This document shows positions 4,643 through 5,568 of a DNA stretch of 5,568 nt, piece by piece. The stretch is from Actinomycetota bacterium. GTDB lineage: Bacteria; Actinomycetota; Acidimicrobiia; Actinomarinales; Actinomarinaceae. Where the stretch lies: NCBI GenBank assembly GCA_027729925.1, contig JAQCEB010000040.1, positions 1-5,568 of the forward strand, read 5' to 3'. Position numbers and translations under genes: made by a program. Numbering within the stretch: the stretch's first letter is position 1; each line of letters begins with the position of its first letter. Under the pieces are notes generated by a model that did no database searches, was not told the DNA's origin, and saw only the letters and a list, made by a program, of their open reading frames with translations.

Positions 4643-5568
4643 TTAGATTAACAGTTTTCCTTCAATTTCCTTTATAGAATATTTCTCATTAATTTTATGG
4701 TTAGTTGAGGAACTTAACTCAACAACAAACTCGCTATTGTTGTAATTAACGATTCCTTTTGAATTATCAATCTTTTTAACCAATTTAACATTTTTCCCAA
4801 CAAAGGAACCCATTCCGTTTGTATCAGTTGTTAATCTTGATCTAATAACTGTTGGTATAGCAATAAAGTAAAAGAAAGCAATTACTCCAGAACCAATTAG
4901 TAACAACCAATTACTTACCTCTATTGCATATTCGGAATACATGACGATTGCTGATATGTGTAAAACAAGTAATGCAACCAAGCCAAGATATCCAAAATAA
5001 CCTCTAGATAAAACTTTTATAAACAGTAAAAATGAAACTGCAAATATTAGTAAACCAAAATAGTTCAAACCAAATTCTGAAAACACCATTGACGATAAGC
5101 CTATGAGTAATGCTCCTATAAACGCCATTAAACCAGGACCAATTGCAAAAAGCTCTAATCCAATCAATGAAAAACCAAGAGCAAAAAACATATATGAAAA
5201 CAAAGGATTAGATATAGCAATATAAAACCTTTCGGCAAGAGATGGTTTATTAAATTTTATTACTTGTACTTCATTAGTTTCTAATTTAAATATAAGATCA
5301 GATTTCTTATCTAAATTACTAACAATAGTCTCTGACCCAAGATTTTCTAAAAATGCACCTAATGTTCCGACAACTAAATAATCTTGATACACGCCTTCTT
5401 GAGCCGTAACAGTCACAACATTTGATGAACATGTATTTAAGATACAAAGTTGATCCATGACTCCATCTTGCATATAATTTGTGATTTGCGTCCCAGGTGA
5501 TAACCCGACATAATCAAAGCTCTTTAGTATTCTAAAATCTACAGAAGTTTTGTTTGGACCTACCCAAA
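4643..5568 (-). CDS. NfeD-family membrane protein with degenerate ClpP-like domain, 5' end beyond window
   Basis: The frame is open from the right edge (first full codon 5566-5564) to TAA at 4645-4643, giving 307 visible residues; ATG at 5473 is internal. Visible residues 1-4 (WVGP) and 24-26 (PGT) match the ClpP-class serine protease part of long NfeD proteins, and TAQEGVYQDYLVVGTLGAFL (54-73) matches its end. The segment between WVGP and PGT lacks the usual SAG serine motif, and the following Lys-containing helix region is largely missing. Four or five membrane segments follow (about 121-141, 144-162, 168-184, 192-211, 219-239), including the LELFAIGPGL turn. A C-terminal soluble OB-fold (253-307, GSFVGKNVKL to EGKLLI) completes the NfeD layout. 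Long NfeD proteins act with SPFH/slipin proteins in membrane quality control; no slipin is adjacent here. Probably a scaffold or pseudoprotease. Family call is firm; loss of catalysis is inference because the N-terminus is not visible. Confidence 0.85.
   Translation of the reverse strand, partial: WVGPNKTSVDFRILKSFDYVGLSPGTQITNYMQDGVMDQLCILNTCSSNVVTVTAQEGVYQDYLVVGTLGAFLENLGSETIVSNLDKKSDLIFKLETNEVQVIKFNKPSLAERFYIAISNPLFSYMFFALGFSLIGLELFAIGPGLMAFIGALLIGLSSMVFSEFGLNYFGLLIFAVSFLLFIKVLSRGYFGYLGLVALLVLHISAIVMYSEYAIEVSNWLLLIGSGVIAFFYFIAIPTVIRSRLTTDTNGMGSFVGKNVKLVKKIDNSKGIVNYNNSEFVVELSSSTNHKINEKYSIKEIEGKLLI

Noticed and set aside
5471..5473. ATG as the start of the NfeD gene
   Set aside because: The frame continues open for 31 more codons to the window edge, and those codons match the conserved WVGP and PGT parts of the protease domain. 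The ATG is internal.

Overview
The window looks like a slice of a streamlined, very AT-rich actinobacterial genome. Three things point there. A WhiB-like iron-sulfur regulator is present, and that family is essentially confined to Actinobacteria. The genes are tightly packed, with two 4-base overlaps, one 9-base convergent overlap and only about 137 intergenic bases in total. Two genes have a -10 promoter element placed so that transcription would begin at the start codon, giving leaderless mRNAs, which are common in Actinobacteria. By hand count, mrp is about 37% GC and selB about 25% GC. The best guess is a marine, low-GC lineage such as Candidatus Actinomarinales. That is inference from gene content and composition, not from a marker-gene match.

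Layout. Positions 1-169 (minus strand) hold the N-terminal 56 codons of an A-type Fe-S carrier (IscA/ErpA/HesB family), cut by the window edge. A 78-base divergent intergenic region (170-247) carries two outward-facing promoters. A three-gene forward operon follows: mrp (Fe-S carrier P-loop ATPase), selA (Ser-tRNA(Sec) selenium transferase) and selB (selenocysteine-specific elongation factor). The genes are linked by ATGA start/stop overlaps. selB runs convergently into a minus-strand whiB-like gene, and the two share 9 bases. After a 59-base AT-rich gap comes a minus-strand NfeD-family membrane protein (4643 to the right edge). Its reading frame stays open past the edge, so its start lies outside the window.

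How the genes fit together. The divergent A-type carrier and Mrp are both Fe-S cluster biogenesis factors and may be co-regulated from the shared intergenic region. selA and selB are two of the four core components needed to insert selenocysteine at UGA; selD and tRNA(Sec) are not in the window. Their presence implies that this organism, or the source of the genes, makes selenoproteins. WhiB proteins are themselves Fe-S proteins, so four of the six genes concern Fe-S or chalcogen chemistry, though chance adjacency in a compact genome could explain this.

Most notable points: a selenocysteine pathway translationally coupled to mrp in a reduced, AT-rich actinobacterial-type genome; mirrored leaderless promoters between the carrier and mrp; an NfeD protein whose visible ClpP-like protease domain appears to have lost its catalytic segment; and an Mrp without the CxxC cluster-binding motif. 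No tRNA, rRNA, CRISPR array, insertion sequence or convincing intrinsic terminator was seen.
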